Part shown: positions 24,452 through 35,194 of the stretch, piece after piece
How the letters are laid out: the number at the start of each line of letters is the position of its first letter
Position numbering within the stretch: position 1 is the first letter of the stretch
Assembly: GCA_947561585.1 (NCBI GenBank)
Contig: CANNZV010000324.1
Span: 62,001 to 126,000 of the forward strand
Reading direction: 5' to 3'
DNA length: 64,000 nt
Origin: Caprella mutica
Lineage: Eukaryota; Arthropoda; Malacostraca; Amphipoda; Caprellidae
The notes under the pieces: model-generated
The model's input: only the letters and a program-made list of their open reading frames with translations
Databases searched by the model: none
Told to the model about the DNA's origin: nothing
Position numbers and translations under genes: made by a program

Positions 24452-25690
24452 GTCAGAATCGGTTCGCAAATAAATGTTATCGAACATTTGTATGGAACAA
24501 AGTTTACCGGTATTGGCCCGTTAGTGCAATGTTATCAGGATATAAATTATGTAGTCCACGTGCTGTAAAAGCTTTTATCTGTTTTGAATGGGTAATTGAA
24601 TTTGTATTGTTATTTTGAAAATTATTTACTTTAAATGATTAGGTATCAAAGTATAAAATAAAATTCGGAAACACTAAATTTAATGATTTTGTGTTCTGAA
24701 AACTCGTAGCAAGATATATTGAACTGCATTGATTATGAATAATTATTGATACAATGAAAGGGAATTATAAGTAATTAGAATATACTTTTTTTGCATCACA
24801 GTGGTATAATTAGTGACAATACTAAAATTCTAACAAGCAATATTTCATGCAGATTGATCGTATCTATGCGCTCTTATGAAGTTAAAAGCATATATACATG
24901 TATATATATCATTATTATATATTGCTATATAGTCAATTAATTTGAAGGTATTTCATGAATTATGAAAGAAGTAATTATTCTTGTACATAAAGTTCAAGTT
25001 GATATATATTCAATATTGTCATCAAGTGTTGAGGATAGTGTAAAATGTGAACAAAATTAATGAATAGCCTATTCTTTTATAATTTATATGGAATTTCAAA
25101 TTTACAGCAATACTCAGAAGTAAAATCCATCAATTTGTAATTATTTATAATTATTCTACATTATTTATTTACCGATTCATTGAAAATGATATTTTTAAAG
25201 GATATAGGCTAGATATATGTAACAATTATGATTTACACACTTATAATTAGTTGCTCAATAATATTTTTTCCTCAGAAAAAACTGCTATTTAGCAAAATAT
25301 TTGCGTGATAATTTAATCTTTACTTCGTCATTCACGATGCAACAGCTGATGTAAATAATACACGTCAGCTGCATGAATTCTGGCGTTTGTTATATAAATT
25401 ATTGTACATTTATTTAGATATATTTTAATTTGAATATCGAAATAGGTAAAAAATTAGCTTATTTTGCTGTGTTAAAAAATCTTGTAGACTTAACCGTTAA
25501 AACTAGCCTATCAACTTTGCACTTTCATGCTGTCCTCAACTTCTCAAGTGACACTAATTGGACATTCATATTTGGCACTGTAACCTGCAGGACTCAGCCC
25601 TCCCGGTCGTTTAATTTTATTTGTTTATATTTACAATGTTTTACCCATGAACACTTTATGAATTAATCCTTATGGCTAAATTCATGATTA
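24452..25690. other. Gene-free AT-rich stretch
   Basis: No gene, RNA or repeat is supported here. Confidence 0.3.
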
Positions 25691-25694
25691 TTTA

Positions 25695-26050
25695 TCCAGT
25701 CTGCAGAAAGCCAGAAACTGATAAAGTGTTCGTAGAGTCTAATTAGAAGACAGTAAGACTAGATATCTTTTATAAGATTATCCTGTAATCTGTTCACAGT
25801 AAAATTAATGTAAACATAAGGATTAATTGAAGTAAGACAGACCTGATTATAAAGGAATCTGTACATTGGACATCTTGACCAAACTTGACCTAAGGTCCTT
25901 AGTAAGGACCTTGACCAGTGACCACCATATTTCAAAGTATGAACAAAGTTTTGAGGGGTGAAGAAATTTAGAAACCTGTAAATATCAGGTAAATCACTCA
26001 TAGACCTAGTTCCAGACCTAGTTCCAAAGAAGGTCTTAGAAGTCGGCATA
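25695..26050. repeat. Dispersed repeat with CAGTCTGCAGA end
   Basis: CCAGTCTGCAGAAAGCCAG and the GATAAAGTGTTCGTAGAG words recur around 38555-38760. TTTCAAAGTATG.ACAAAGT recurs at 37470. The family seems related to the short hAT-like element at 43384-43600. Confidence 0.5.
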
Positions 26051-26688
26051 ATAATTAACTGACGTTTCTATGGTCGGCATAATTAGTTATTTCTGTGTAG
26101 TCGTCACGTTAAAATAAAGCTAAGTACCTCTACGGTTCTACCTATTCTTCAAGTTAAAATATAGCTGTCTCTAAATTCTTATCGGTAGTCATCACATCAA
26201 AATAGTTGATAGTTTCGACTATACATAATACACTATTACACTTAGCATTAAAACAAACTACGGTCCATACTCCATAGTACCTAGAACAAAAACTACAGTC
26301 CATAGTACCTACACAAACTTAGGTCCATAGTACACAAACTACAGTCCGTAGAAAAAATTAACCTTTCAATTTTTTTACGCTTAACTCTAATCTCTATGTT
26401 ATAAAATAGAGTTGATTCAATGCATGCTTTTAGAATCAACTGTGTTCCAATGACGTAACAGGATTTTCAAACCAATCTTGTAGTGGCCCTGTGCCAGATT
26501 GCATTCTTTGTGAATTTTTTTCGAAACTCGGGGTCTTCTAAAAGACATTTATATAGTTTCAAAACTTTGCGGCTCATCAAATGTGAATTTTCACTTGATC
26601 AAATATTCCCGGTCTGTTAATAAATAATAAGTAACTAAATCTAGGTAGTAATTGCTCCTTCCACCACGGCTCGCTTTATATCCCATTG

Positions 26689-26869
26689 CTTGTAGTTTTT
26701 ACTTTTTTATCCCACAGCTCACATTTTTTATCCCACAGCTCACATTTTTTATCCCACAGCTCATATTTTTTATCCCACGACTTGCATTTTTTATCCCACG
26801 GCTCTCATTTTTTATCCCACGGCTCTCATTTTTTATCCCACGGCTCTCATTTTTTATCCCACGGCTCGC
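26689..26869 (+). repeat. 21-bp minisatellite interrupted by the LTR element
   Basis: About 8 units CATTTTTTATCCCACGGCTC plus one base (CACAGCTCA variants at the left). Its continuation (TTTTTATCCCACGGCTC) is found right of the retrotransposon at 35844-35862. Confidence 0.9.
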
Positions 26870-27514
26870 TGTTCTCGGGCGGGTTGGCCGCGACTTAAGG
26901 TGCTACTTGTCTAATAATGATGATGATAAAAAGAACACAGTAGGGAATTGAGGCTCCAATGATGTCTTATTTCTATATTAATTGAAAATGCAATACAGGT
27001 GATATGAGTCATATGACAGTACAATGCAAGGTGAAGGGCAGAACAGTATGAAATGGTGATAGTTAACTGATGATGAACAACGTATAGGCTATGGAATATG
27101 GAGTATGGAGGCGTGAGAGAGTTAGAGGGATACTGTAAAGATATACAATGAACAAAAGTAAATAGAAAGAAAACAAAACAAAACAAAGAATATTACAGCA
27201 AATAAATATAAAGCAACAGTAAATAAATGAAAGTAAAGTTAAATGAAAATAAAGAATAATTATAAAGCAAACAAATAATATAGCAGAAAAAGAACAAACT
27301 CACAAGTAATGATTGGGAAGGGTTTGTGAGCAACTAGGCAAGTGACAGCGTAGGAAGGACTTTATATTAACATGCCTTAAAAATTGAGAAATACCTTTGA
27401 TGAATAATAATCCTGAAAACAATGAGAGATCAAACATGATGACAAATGAGTCTAATAGCTAGTTTTCAGAATTAAATGGATGAAAATATATATTTGTACC
27501 GACACCCTGGTACA
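26870..27514 (-). repeat. 3' LTR
   Basis: 645 bp, direct copy of 35195-35839. On the minus strand it begins TGTACCAGGGTGTCGGTAC and ends CGAGAACA. A 91-codon frame within it occurs in both LTRs and is not taken as a gene. Confidence 0.95.
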
Positions 27515-27526
27515 TGCCTCCCCACC
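27515..27526 (-). promoter_or_regulatory. Polypurine tract
   Basis: GGTGGGGAGGCA on the minus strand, immediately 5' of the 3' LTR: the expected plus-strand DNA primer site. Confidence 0.8.
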
Positions 27527-27866
27527 AAACTGAGCTATTACACGAGATGTGGCATCATGTTACCAAAACAATCTGAACTATCACACACCCTAATGAAAAT
27601 CTAAGCATACAATAGGGAATTACATTTATACATTTATAATCCTAAAAAAATAACACAGAATAAGTTAAACATCCTAGCTAATTAATTCTTAACGGAAAAA
27701 CATTTTTTTTATTTCAGATAAATTCAAAATTAAAATATTGTTTAATATCATTGCTCTCTCTCCCCTCCTTCAAAAAAATTATGCAAAACACTTATATTTA
27801 TTTGAGCAAATTAAACAATTTAAAAAAATTATGAGAGAAAATACACAAAAATACCGCTACATCATT

Positions 27867-30800
27867 TTAGGAAGATTTGTAACCTTTTCCCTTATTTTTA
27901 CTCCTAACAGCTCGTTCTATCGTTCGGCTTTGAACATTAGGCAAGTCTACTACTGGGCCATTAGAACGCAATTGTCTACCTAAGGAACTTGGCATTAACG
28001 AATAATATTCAGAATTACTCATAAGTATTTCATTCAGTCTCTCAGATCTCTCGTAATCTAAACAGTGGAACTCTTCAAAGCCCTCAAAAGAATCAGAGCA
28101 ATCATGTATATCACGTTTACATATATTATTGATATTGTTACTTTGACCACTTTCTGGAGTGTTGAGACAGAGACGTTCCTGGCTCTCATCAACCATACCA
28201 GCAGAATCTATGGAAGGAAGCTCAAAATCGCTGAGACTAATTGAATCATCATTATCAGTCCAGTCAATCAAGTTACTGCTGATTGTAGTACATGTAAATC
28301 TGTGAACTTCCGTTTCTCCTTCTGAAACAAGATCAGATTCCCCACCTAGTGCCCCTGGAGAACCATTATCCAGTTCCAAAGTTGCCTCCCGATGTGTTTC
28401 AAACTCACAGCCACGACAAAAAACAGAACCACCAAGAAAGACATCAATATCTGGATAGGTGTGACATACCTGTGCAACTCTAGAGCTCGACTGCTGTACA
28501 GTTGAAAAACCTGAAAAATCAGAATTGGAGTCAGAAAACCAATCTAAGGACTCCAATGAGCTGCAGCTATCACTATATTCTGAAGAACTATCATCATTAG
28601 ACTGGACAGACGCATTAACTACAACATCACTTGCAATGTCATAATGATTAACATCAGCACTATCATTTTCACAAGTATTATCATTGTTATATCTACCAAA
28701 GTAAGGGTGAGAACTAATATATGCTGGAGGAGGTCGATATGGTCTAAGCTTAGAGTGATGAACTCTTGTTACCTCACCAGATACCAAATGTTCCACCTGA
28801 TATGTGACTCCATTGCCATTCACAAGCGTCACCTTATGTGGTCCACTGAAGTTTGCCTGCAGTTTATTTGTAGTTAAGAATCCCTTGTGTTGAGTCTTAA
28901 CCAGCACCTCCTCACCAAGCTTATAAGGTGAAAACCGAGGATGACCTTCCCTCCACATTTCTCTAAGAGTCTCAGGAGCTGTCTTACAATCAACATTATG
29001 AATTTTCTGCAATAGAAAGTTAGCAGGGGACATACCAATTTCAGAATGAATTGTATTGTTATAAGATATGATAGCTTTGGGCAAATGAAGAACCCATGAG
29101 TGACCAGTCTCAGAGAGGTTTCTCAACAAGTTGCTTATCGTCCTGTTGACTCGTTCCACCGCACCGTTAGAGGTTGGTTGGTATGGTGTAGTCTGCTTGT
29201 GTTTAATAGAGAATGACTCAACAAATTTTGTGAACTCGTCCGATGAAAACTCTGGACCATTGTCTGTGAGAATATTAGAGGGAACTCTGGGTAAAAAAGG
29301 AAAAACGTTGTAGGTTAAAGCATTTACAATAGTGACACTTCTCTTATCCTTAATTGGGACTGCAGCTGTCCACTTCGAATAGTGGTCCACTACCATCAAA
29401 CACCCGATATAGCCCTGGGATGTTCTTGGAAGAGAAATCAAATCAGCAGCCAGAATCTCAAATGGATATGCAGACCTAATCTTAAAAGTTGGAGGACAAA
29501 CCACAGTGCCATACTCTTTCATTGTCTGACACTTTGCACATGTAATACAGACATCGTTACAAATCTTATAAACAGAAGCATGCCAGAAAATACTCCTAAC
29601 CAAATCCAATAGCTTGTCTCTACCAACGTGAGCGAATTCATTATGCAGAATTAAAGCAATGCCAACCATGAACTCGAATGGAACAACAACTACAGGTTGA
29701 GGGTCAGAGAAAAACAAAATACCATTATTCAAAGTTAAATTTGACTTGAACCGTTCGAACTGCTTAATACTCACAGGCCAATTACCACCTGCTGTACCAT
29801 CAGCCAAAACTCTTCTGAGTAATCTTAATTTGGGACATTTTTGTTGAATTCTCCTGATAACACCATGATCATCAGTCAATGCCAAAGCTCGTATAGTAGG
29901 AGAAGATCCTTCTATTTCAAACCGCAACTCGTCATCACAAATATCCATTTTCAGTAAATGAGTTTCACTAATCAACTGTTGTACCATAAATATATTAGAC
30001 GTCAATGAACACAACTGTTGGACTCTCATCTTGGTGACCAGTTTATCATCCTGATAAAAAGAATTCGTTTTAAGATTCAGCTTGATATCAAAACACTCCA
30101 GGAAATCAAGACCAATTAACATACAGTAAGGAAATATGGAATCATCCACCACAGAAAATTTTAATTTCTGAGGCATATCAAACGCTCCAATACTAAAACT
30201 GAGATTTATAGTCTTGTTTATCATTCTCCGAAGGCCAGAGAAACCAATAATTTCACATACCTTTTCATTTACAATATTCAAAGACACCGAGTCACCAAGC
30301 ATACCAAGAGCAGATTCAGAAATCAAGCTAATTTCAGCACCAGTATCCACTACCGCACAAAGTTTGACATCTGCTCCAAAAGTAACTTCAATCTGAGGAA
30401 GAGGACAATTAAAGTGGTGACATTGGCAAACATTAGCAATAGGACAGGAAAAATCACAAACTAACTCATCATCAGCATCGGATTCACTATCCATTTTCTG
30501 ATACAGAGGAGGCAACGATTGAACAGTGTTAATTGTGCAAGAGGCTTCATCTACTGGCTTATATGATCCAATCTCAATAAGAGGATTAAAATGCACACCA
30601 CTTATACATTGTAAATGTATCACTCTGTCATAGTTCTCAAATTGATATATTATAGGGTTAGTGGGCCAAAAATAAACATTAATCTTAATTGCAAACAACC
30701 GACTCGCAGCCATAAGTAAATCAAAAGAGGGGAGGCTGCCCTCCTGTCTCATCAGACGCAAATCCTTTCTAGAGTTACGGTCCAGTTTCAATTTGTAAAG

Positions 30801-33350
30801 GTCAGGCTTTGACAAAATCTCATCAACCAGCATCTCTCTTAGTTTCACTTCAGTGCCTGCTAGTCCCTTAAGATGAGTTAGACGCCTCAAACACCTAAGC
30901 AGGCTGATAATCATAGAGTCACCTCCACCTGGTGCGCAGCCACCATCGACTATGAGTCCCTCTGGAAGAGATGGATCGATACCCGCAATGTACTCAACAC
31001 TAGGACCATTCACTCGGGACAGAGCATCTGCAGCCGTGTTTAAGTGCCCTGGCAAGTAACGTATCTCAAATACAAAATCAGCCAATTCTTCGACTGTCCT
31101 TGCCAATCTGGAACAAATAATTTTCATGTTATTGAGATGAACAAGAGGTTGGTGATCTGTATAGAGCACAAATGGCACTCCATATAAGAAAGGGCGGAAT
31201 GTTTTAATGCCCCATCTCAGTCCACACAGTTCACGTTCAAGAGTAGAGTAATTTAATTGGGGACCTGAGAACATCATGGATGCAAAACCAATTACACGGT
31301 GACTCTCTCCTTGCTTCTGGGCTAAGTAGGCACCAGCTCCAAAATTAGAAGCATCAACCCACAGCTCAATCCTTTCAGCACCCTCTGAGTAGTCGGGATA
31401 TGCCAATTCTATATCCTTTTGCATATCGGCCTTCAGTGCATCGAATGATTCAATCATATCCGAGGTCCACACAAGTTTCTTATTCTTTTGGCCACTTGTT
31501 TGACATGAGAGAGGCCTTTGTATCTCTGAACAATTAGGCAGAAACTTTCGTTGGAAGTTGATGAACCCTAAGAATTCGCGCAATTGGCCCTTTGTCTCAG
31601 GTCTGGGGTACACAGCGATCTTCTTTACATATTCAGGACTCTTTTTCAGACCCGTCCGACTAATCTGATGGCCCAAAAATTCTACCTCACTCCTGAAGAA
31701 AACACATTTCGTAGCATTGATCTTAATTCCGCAGTTATATAATGTCGTAAGAACTTTCTGAACAAGATCAAGATGCTCTTTGAAAGAGTTCCCCATAATC
31801 AAAATATCATCAATGTAAGCAATTACTTTATTTGACGGAAATGCACTCAAAACTGCTTGGATTTCTCTTTGAAATGCTGATGGAGCATTCCTCATACCAA
31901 AGCTGAGTCTCTTAAATTGCCAGTGATTTTTAGGCGTTGCAAATGCAGTATATGGACGACTACCTTTTTCAATAGGGATCTGGTAATAACTTTTGACAAG
32001 GTCCAGACTGGAAAAATATTCGGTCCCATGTAGGCCAAACAGTGAGTCTGCCAAATTTGGGACAGGGTGCCTATCCGGTACAGTTATCCCATTTAGTTTC
32101 CTATAGTCCAGGCATAGTCGCAGTCCACCATCCTTCTTAATAATGGGAACAATAGGGGAGTTCCAGGGTGACACGCTAGGTTCAATGATGTCGAGGGCCT
32201 GTAACTCTTTGCATTGTCTTTCAATCTCACCGGTAACTGGGGGAGAAAATCTTCTAGGACGTTGATAAATGGGAGAATCATTAGATAATCTTATCACATG
32301 CTCAGTAACGTTAGCTTTGCCAATATCATAATCACCACAGCTAAAGACTGGTCTAACATCTTCCAAAACTTTAAAGACTGCCAACTGTTGCTCAGCATTT
32401 AACTCAGGTAAACTTACTTTAGACAAAGGGTCCATTCCATCAGGTGGATCGTCGTCATCTTCCTCAAGCACCTCGGTAACAGATGATACTTTTCCAACGA
32501 CCTGACCTGGATAGACCTGTGTCTGACCAACAGTGGACACAAGCAAGACTCTCTTGGATCCTGTATCCATGACACCTGTGAAACCTTTTATCTTCCCGAT
32601 CAGCCTATCATCCATCTCCTGGTCATCATAATAAAGCATTGTGTCGGATTCATCTATAGGGACAGAGATATTAATAGGAATACATTTGGAAGTCAGATTA
32701 GTCAGTGTAAATTTATCAGACGCATAGCAATTAATTCCATGATATGATTTAATAACATCTCCAGATGGTTTGACATGGAACTTCACAAACCCATCACCTT
32801 CAAAGGTTTTAATGATAATTCTATTTTTTATGCCAAGTTCCACATTATTATCCTTAAGAAAATTTAAACCTAGAAATAATTTATTTCCAGAACCAAAATT
32901 TGAGGGGCACAACAATAAATTTACATCATTCATCATAACACCACCAATAGACACTTTACATTTAGCTAGTCCATTTACTTTGAAAGGAATATTACCTAAA
33001 CCCTTCAATTCAGTTGAGTCAGGTACAATTTCAAGTTGCAATTTCTCAGCTAGATCACACGAAATGAGAGAATACACAGAGCCTGAATCAATAATAGCAT
33101 TAACAGAAGTATTATTTAGTTCTACATTAACATGAAACAAATTAAATTTTAATCCTAACATATAGCAACATTTATGAACATCAGACAAAGACACAGAACA
33201 CTTTGTTACAGGTCCATCTTTTGACAGTTCACCAGATACAACAGACTTAGTAATAGAAGAATCATATATAGGAGATATTCCTGAGGAATAGAACATCCTG
33301 GTGTTCTGAAAAGACGATTTTGTGGAGAGACTGCTCTGTACATTACTCAA
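27867..33350 (-). CDS. pol: Retrotransposon Pol with two aspartic-protease domains and an OTU-like insert
   Basis: 1827 codons, open throughout; no ATG at its 5' end, so expression by -1 frameshifting from Gag is likely. First retropepsin ~70-180 (DSG at 88-90, LFLGLNFL at 158-165). Reverse transcriptase ~360-560 (YIDD at 512-515). RNase H ~661-780 (first Asp ~666, TDHQPL at 731-736). Unusual insert ~800-1110: an OTU-fold-like segment (LLMAASRLFAIKINVYF ~878-894; GVHFNPLI ~918-925), with the region where OTU enzymes have catalytic Cys reading GGGDSMIISLL. Then comes a second retropepsin-like domain (VVDTGAEISLIS at 1000-1011; MLIGLDFL at 1077-1084). Integrase: zinc module H..H..CITCAKC ~1236-1274, then DDE residues D1303, D1363, E1399, and a C-terminal module with FSGPHKV ~1501. 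The final ~280 residues are acidic and Ser-rich and of unknown role. Confidence 0.9.
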   Translation of the reverse strand: MSNVQSSLSTKSSFQNTRMFYSSGISPIYDSSITKSVVSGELSKDGPVTKCSVSLSDVHKCCYMLGLKFNLFHVNVELNNTSVNAIIDSGSVYSLISCDLAEKLQLEIVPDSTELKGLGNIPFKVNGLAKCKVSIGGVMMNDVNLLLCPSNFGSGNKLFLGLNFLKDNNVELGIKNRIIIKTFEGDGFVKFHVKPSGDVIKSYHGINCYASDKFTLTNLTSKCIPINISVPIDESDTMLYYDDQEMDDRLIGKIKGFTGVMDTGSKRVLLVSTVGQTQVYPGQVVGKVSSVTEVLEEDDDDPPDGMDPLSKVSLPELNAEQQLAVFKVLEDVRPVFSCGDYDIGKANVTEHVIRLSNDSPIYQRPRRFSPPVTGEIERQCKELQALDIIEPSVSPWNSPIVPIIKKDGGLRLCLDYRKLNGITVPDRHPVPNLADSLFGLHGTEYFSSLDLVKSYYQIPIEKGSRPYTAFATPKNHWQFKRLSFGMRNAPSAFQREIQAVLSAFPSNKVIAYIDDILIMGNSFKEHLDLVQKVLTTLYNCGIKINATKCVFFRSEVEFLGHQISRTGLKKSPEYVKKIAVYPRPETKGQLREFLGFINFQRKFLPNCSEIQRPLSCQTSGQKNKKLVWTSDMIESFDALKADMQKDIELAYPDYSEGAERIELWVDASNFGAGAYLAQKQGESHRVIGFASMMFSGPQLNYSTLERELCGLRWGIKTFRPFLYGVPFVLYTDHQPLVHLNNMKIICSRLARTVEELADFVFEIRYLPGHLNTAADALSRVNGPSVEYIAGIDPSLPEGLIVDGGCAPGGGDSMIISLLRCLRRLTHLKGLAGTEVKLREMLVDEILSKPDLYKLKLDRNSRKDLRLMRQEGSLPSFDLLMAASRLFAIKINVYFWPTNPIIYQFENYDRVIHLQCISGVHFNPLIEIGSYKPVDEASCTINTVQSLPPLYQKMDSESDADDELVCDFSCPIANVCQCHHFNCPLPQIEVTFGADVKLCAVVDTGAEISLISESALGMLGDSVSLNIVNEKVCEIIGFSGLRRMINKTINLSFSIGAFDMPQKLKFSVVDDSIFPYCMLIGLDFLECFDIKLNLKTNSFYQDDKLVTKMRVQQLCSLTSNIFMVQQLISETHLLKMDICDDELRFEIEGSSPTIRALALTDDHGVIRRIQQKCPKLRLLRRVLADGTAGGNWPVSIKQFERFKSNLTLNNGILFFSDPQPVVVVPFEFMVGIALILHNEFAHVGRDKLLDLVRSIFWHASVYKICNDVCITCAKCQTMKEYGTVVCPPTFKIRSAYPFEILAADLISLPRTSQGYIGCLMVVDHYSKWTAAVPIKDKRSVTIVNALTYNVFPFLPRVPSNILTDNGPEFSSDEFTKFVESFSIKHKQTTPYQPTSNGAVERVNRTISNLLRNLSETGHSWVLHLPKAIISYNNTIHSEIGMSPANFLLQKIHNVDCKTAPETLREMWREGHPRFSPYKLGEEVLVKTQHKGFLTTNKLQANFSGPHKVTLVNGNGVTYQVEHLVSGEVTRVHHSKLRPYRPPPAYISSHPYFGRYNNDNTCENDSADVNHYDIASDVVVNASVQSNDDSSSEYSDSCSSLESLDWFSDSNSDFSGFSTVQQSSSRVAQVCHTYPDIDVFLGGSVFCRGCEFETHREATLELDNGSPGALGGESDLVSEGETEVHRFTCTTISSNLIDWTDNDDSISLSDFELPSIDSAGMVDESQERLCLNTPESGQSNNINNICKRDIHDCSDSFEGFEEFHCLDYERSERLNEILMSNSEYYSLMPSSLGRQLRSNGPVVDLPNVQSRTIERAVRSKNKGKGYKSS

Positions 33351-35155
33351 TGCTCTCTCCCTAGAATTGAGTCCCTTCCGTTTAAATTATTTGTCCTTGG
33401 TTGACGTTGGTAACTAGGGTTGTACTTTGGGCACTCCTTCATTCTATGAGATTGCCCACAAATTAGACATGTGTTATTGGCACGCCAACAACTGTCCCTA
33501 TGATGACCTCTCTTGCCACAGAAGGAGCAAAACTGATCACAGTTACCCCTATTGAAATCAACTCGTGTTGTTGGACCCTCTTCTAATCTTCTCCAGTGGT
33601 CAGACTGTTTGGATATCTCCTGTAGTCCAGGTCTTGAAAGATCATCCCTCGGACGAGGACGCTCACCTCTTTGAGAAGATTTGAAACCATCTTTTTTATG
33701 AGCATTGTAGCTAGTAAGGTTTTCTGACCACATAACAGAGTAAGAATGAGGCAATTCATCCTGTAGGTCCTTAGCCATTTGCAACACAGCAGCAAATTTC
33801 AAACGACTCTGTCTGCCATTAGATGCAGCTTTAAGAGCTCTCTCTGCATCAAGAATCTTCCCAGAAATCACTTGAGGAATATTCTTCATGAAGTGCTGCC
33901 TAACCTCGGATGTACGTTCACGGGAAGAATGCGGGAATGCTGCCTCAGCCAATTCAAGCAACCTCATACCAAAGATGTCCAGTTTCTCCATTGATTTTGG
34001 TGCAGCACTGGAGAATTCTTTTCTCCAGTAACGTCTCCCACCAATTTTCTGGCGCTTGTAATATTCTAGAAGACTAGCTTTCATCTTCTTGTATTTCAAC
34101 CGACGGCCTCCGTGAATCTGGTACACATTAAGTAGATCTCCCTTTAGGAATGGCTCAAGTTGTTGGCACATGTCGTGAGTGTCTCCAGTAAATATGCTCT
34201 TGAAGTACTTCTCATAGGTGACAAAGTAATCTTTCAGGGAAATCTTTCCATTTAGATCAAAGGGAGGAGGAGTAACAACTTCTTTTAAGTTTCTTCTTGA
34301 ACCTCGTTGTTCATAACTAGCATCTGATGAATCATCTTCGGATGTTGAGTCAGAACACAGTGAAGAAGACCTACTCTCACATGTAGAATCTCCTGATGAT
34401 GAGATAACTGTACGTGTTGCTGATCTCCTTAGTCCCTTTTCATTTTTCTTAGAGAGTTTCTTCTTGTAGTACTCAGTATCTTCTTTCTTGATTTTATGTT
34501 TAATGGTTCCATTAGAAGCATCATCAGCGTTCATCACTATATGAGTACATCTAGTAGCTGCAGGAACTTCTTGCCAGTAACTGTTATGAGCTATCTTCTC
34601 CAACTGGTCAAACCAATAGTAGTAGCCATAGCCATCCTCAACCATGTCAGTTACTTCAAGGCTCCGACTTGACAGCTTTGATGCATGCACAACAGCAGAC
34701 TGAAAAGTGGGTCGTGACATAGATAGAGAGCCTCCAAGCCATCTGGGGAAAAGCGTCCAACGTATTTCGTCTAGTTTGTTAAGAGACAATAGGTTATGAG
34801 GAGAGCCAAATTTCCCATTTACATAATCAGCTCTCACTTGAGGAAGGCTGAATTGCAGCAACAAGCTCTGCAAAGCTAGACTTATCGCTTGATTGGGCAC
34901 AGAATCCACAATGGGGTTATCAAAGTGCCTTGGTAGGGGTTTCTCATTAGTCATTTCAATTATTGAAGATGACTGGGGGACAGCCTTAGTTGCTCCCATT
35001 CCACAATCTTCTCCCATCTCACGCCTCCAAGGTTGTTCCTTAGGCCTTGCTCCAGTTTCATTAGTCCCTGCACCCGTCTTCTCCTCATCCAAGACATCAC
35101 CACCACCTGCACCTGCTATAACTTGGCCACGTTCAGGTGTCCTAGCAACAGACAT
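33347..35155 (-). CDS. gag: Retrotransposon Gag, 602 aa
   Basis: Starts at the ATG 39 nt after the 5' LTR. The N-terminal half has no recognised motif; a Ser/Asp/Glu-rich segment lies at about residues 250-285, followed by a Gag-capsid-like helical part (~300-480). The C-terminus has two zinc knuckles: CSFCGKRGHHRDSC (CX2CX4HX4C) and CLICGQSHRMKEC (CX2CX3HX4C), as expected for a nucleocapsid that binds element RNA. Its stop codon TGA (33349-33347) overlaps the pol frame. Confidence 0.9.
   Translation of the reverse strand: MSVARTPERGQVIAGAGGGDVLDEEKTGAGTNETGARPKEQPWRREMGEDCGMGATKAVPQSSSIIEMTNEKPLPRHFDNPIVDSVPNQAISLALQSLLLQFSLPQVRADYVNGKFGSPHNLLSLNKLDEIRWTLFPRWLGGSLSMSRPTFQSAVVHASKLSSRSLEVTDMVEDGYGYYYWFDQLEKIAHNSYWQEVPAATRCTHIVMNADDASNGTIKHKIKKEDTEYYKKKLSKKNEKGLRRSATRTVISSSGDSTCESRSSSLCSDSTSEDDSSDASYEQRGSRRNLKEVVTPPPFDLNGKISLKDYFVTYEKYFKSIFTGDTHDMCQQLEPFLKGDLLNVYQIHGGRRLKYKKMKASLLEYYKRQKIGGRRYWRKEFSSAAPKSMEKLDIFGMRLLELAEAAFPHSSRERTSEVRQHFMKNIPQVISGKILDAERALKAASNGRQSRLKFAAVLQMAKDLQDELPHSYSVMWSENLTSYNAHKKDGFKSSQRGERPRPRDDLSRPGLQEISKQSDHWRRLEEGPTTRVDFNRGNCDQFCSFCGKRGHHRDSCWRANNTCLICGQSHRMKECPKYNPSYQRQPRTNNLNGRDSILGREH
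33380..33386 (-). promoter_or_regulatory. Candidate -1 ribosomal frameshift site TTTAAAC
   Basis: On the minus strand TTTAAAC is in the correct register with Gag (codons TTA AAC), 31 nt before the Gag stop. The pol frame is -1 relative to Gag and has no stop from this heptamer onward. A downstream stimulatory structure was not evaluated. Confidence 0.8.
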
Positions 35156-35173
35156 TCCAATAGATTTCTAATT

Positions 35174-35193
35174 GAATCCCGTCGAAGATGCCA
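35174..35193 (-). promoter_or_regulatory. Primer-binding site
   Basis: TGGCATCTTCGACGGGATTC on the minus strand, 1 nt after the 5' LTR. It begins with TGG, complementary to a tRNA CCA end, and continues with a T-arm-like complement. The tRNA was not identified. Confidence 0.7.
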
Positions 35194-35194
35194 C

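Noticed and set aside
26652..26951. Two overlapping frames of 70-99 codons
   Set aside because: Translation of the 21-bp ATCCCACGGCTC repeat and LTR edge; no domain.
26911..27186. 91-codon frame in each LTR (also 35236-35511)
   Set aside because: Identical in both because the LTRs are identical; no recognised domain and no reason to be translated.
33348..33350. Independent start of pol at the beginning of its open frame
   Set aside because: The codon there is TTG, not ATG, and the frame stays open upstream to the slippery heptamer, so frameshift expression is more likely.
27867..35155. Envelope gene making the element an endogenous retrovirus-like errantivirus
   Set aside because: No open frame for a membrane glycoprotein lies between pol and the 3' LTR; the Pol tail is acidic and lacks a membrane segment.
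35174..35193. A tRNA gene
   Set aside because: Only a tRNA 3'-end complement of ~20 nt is present, in the position of a primer-binding site.
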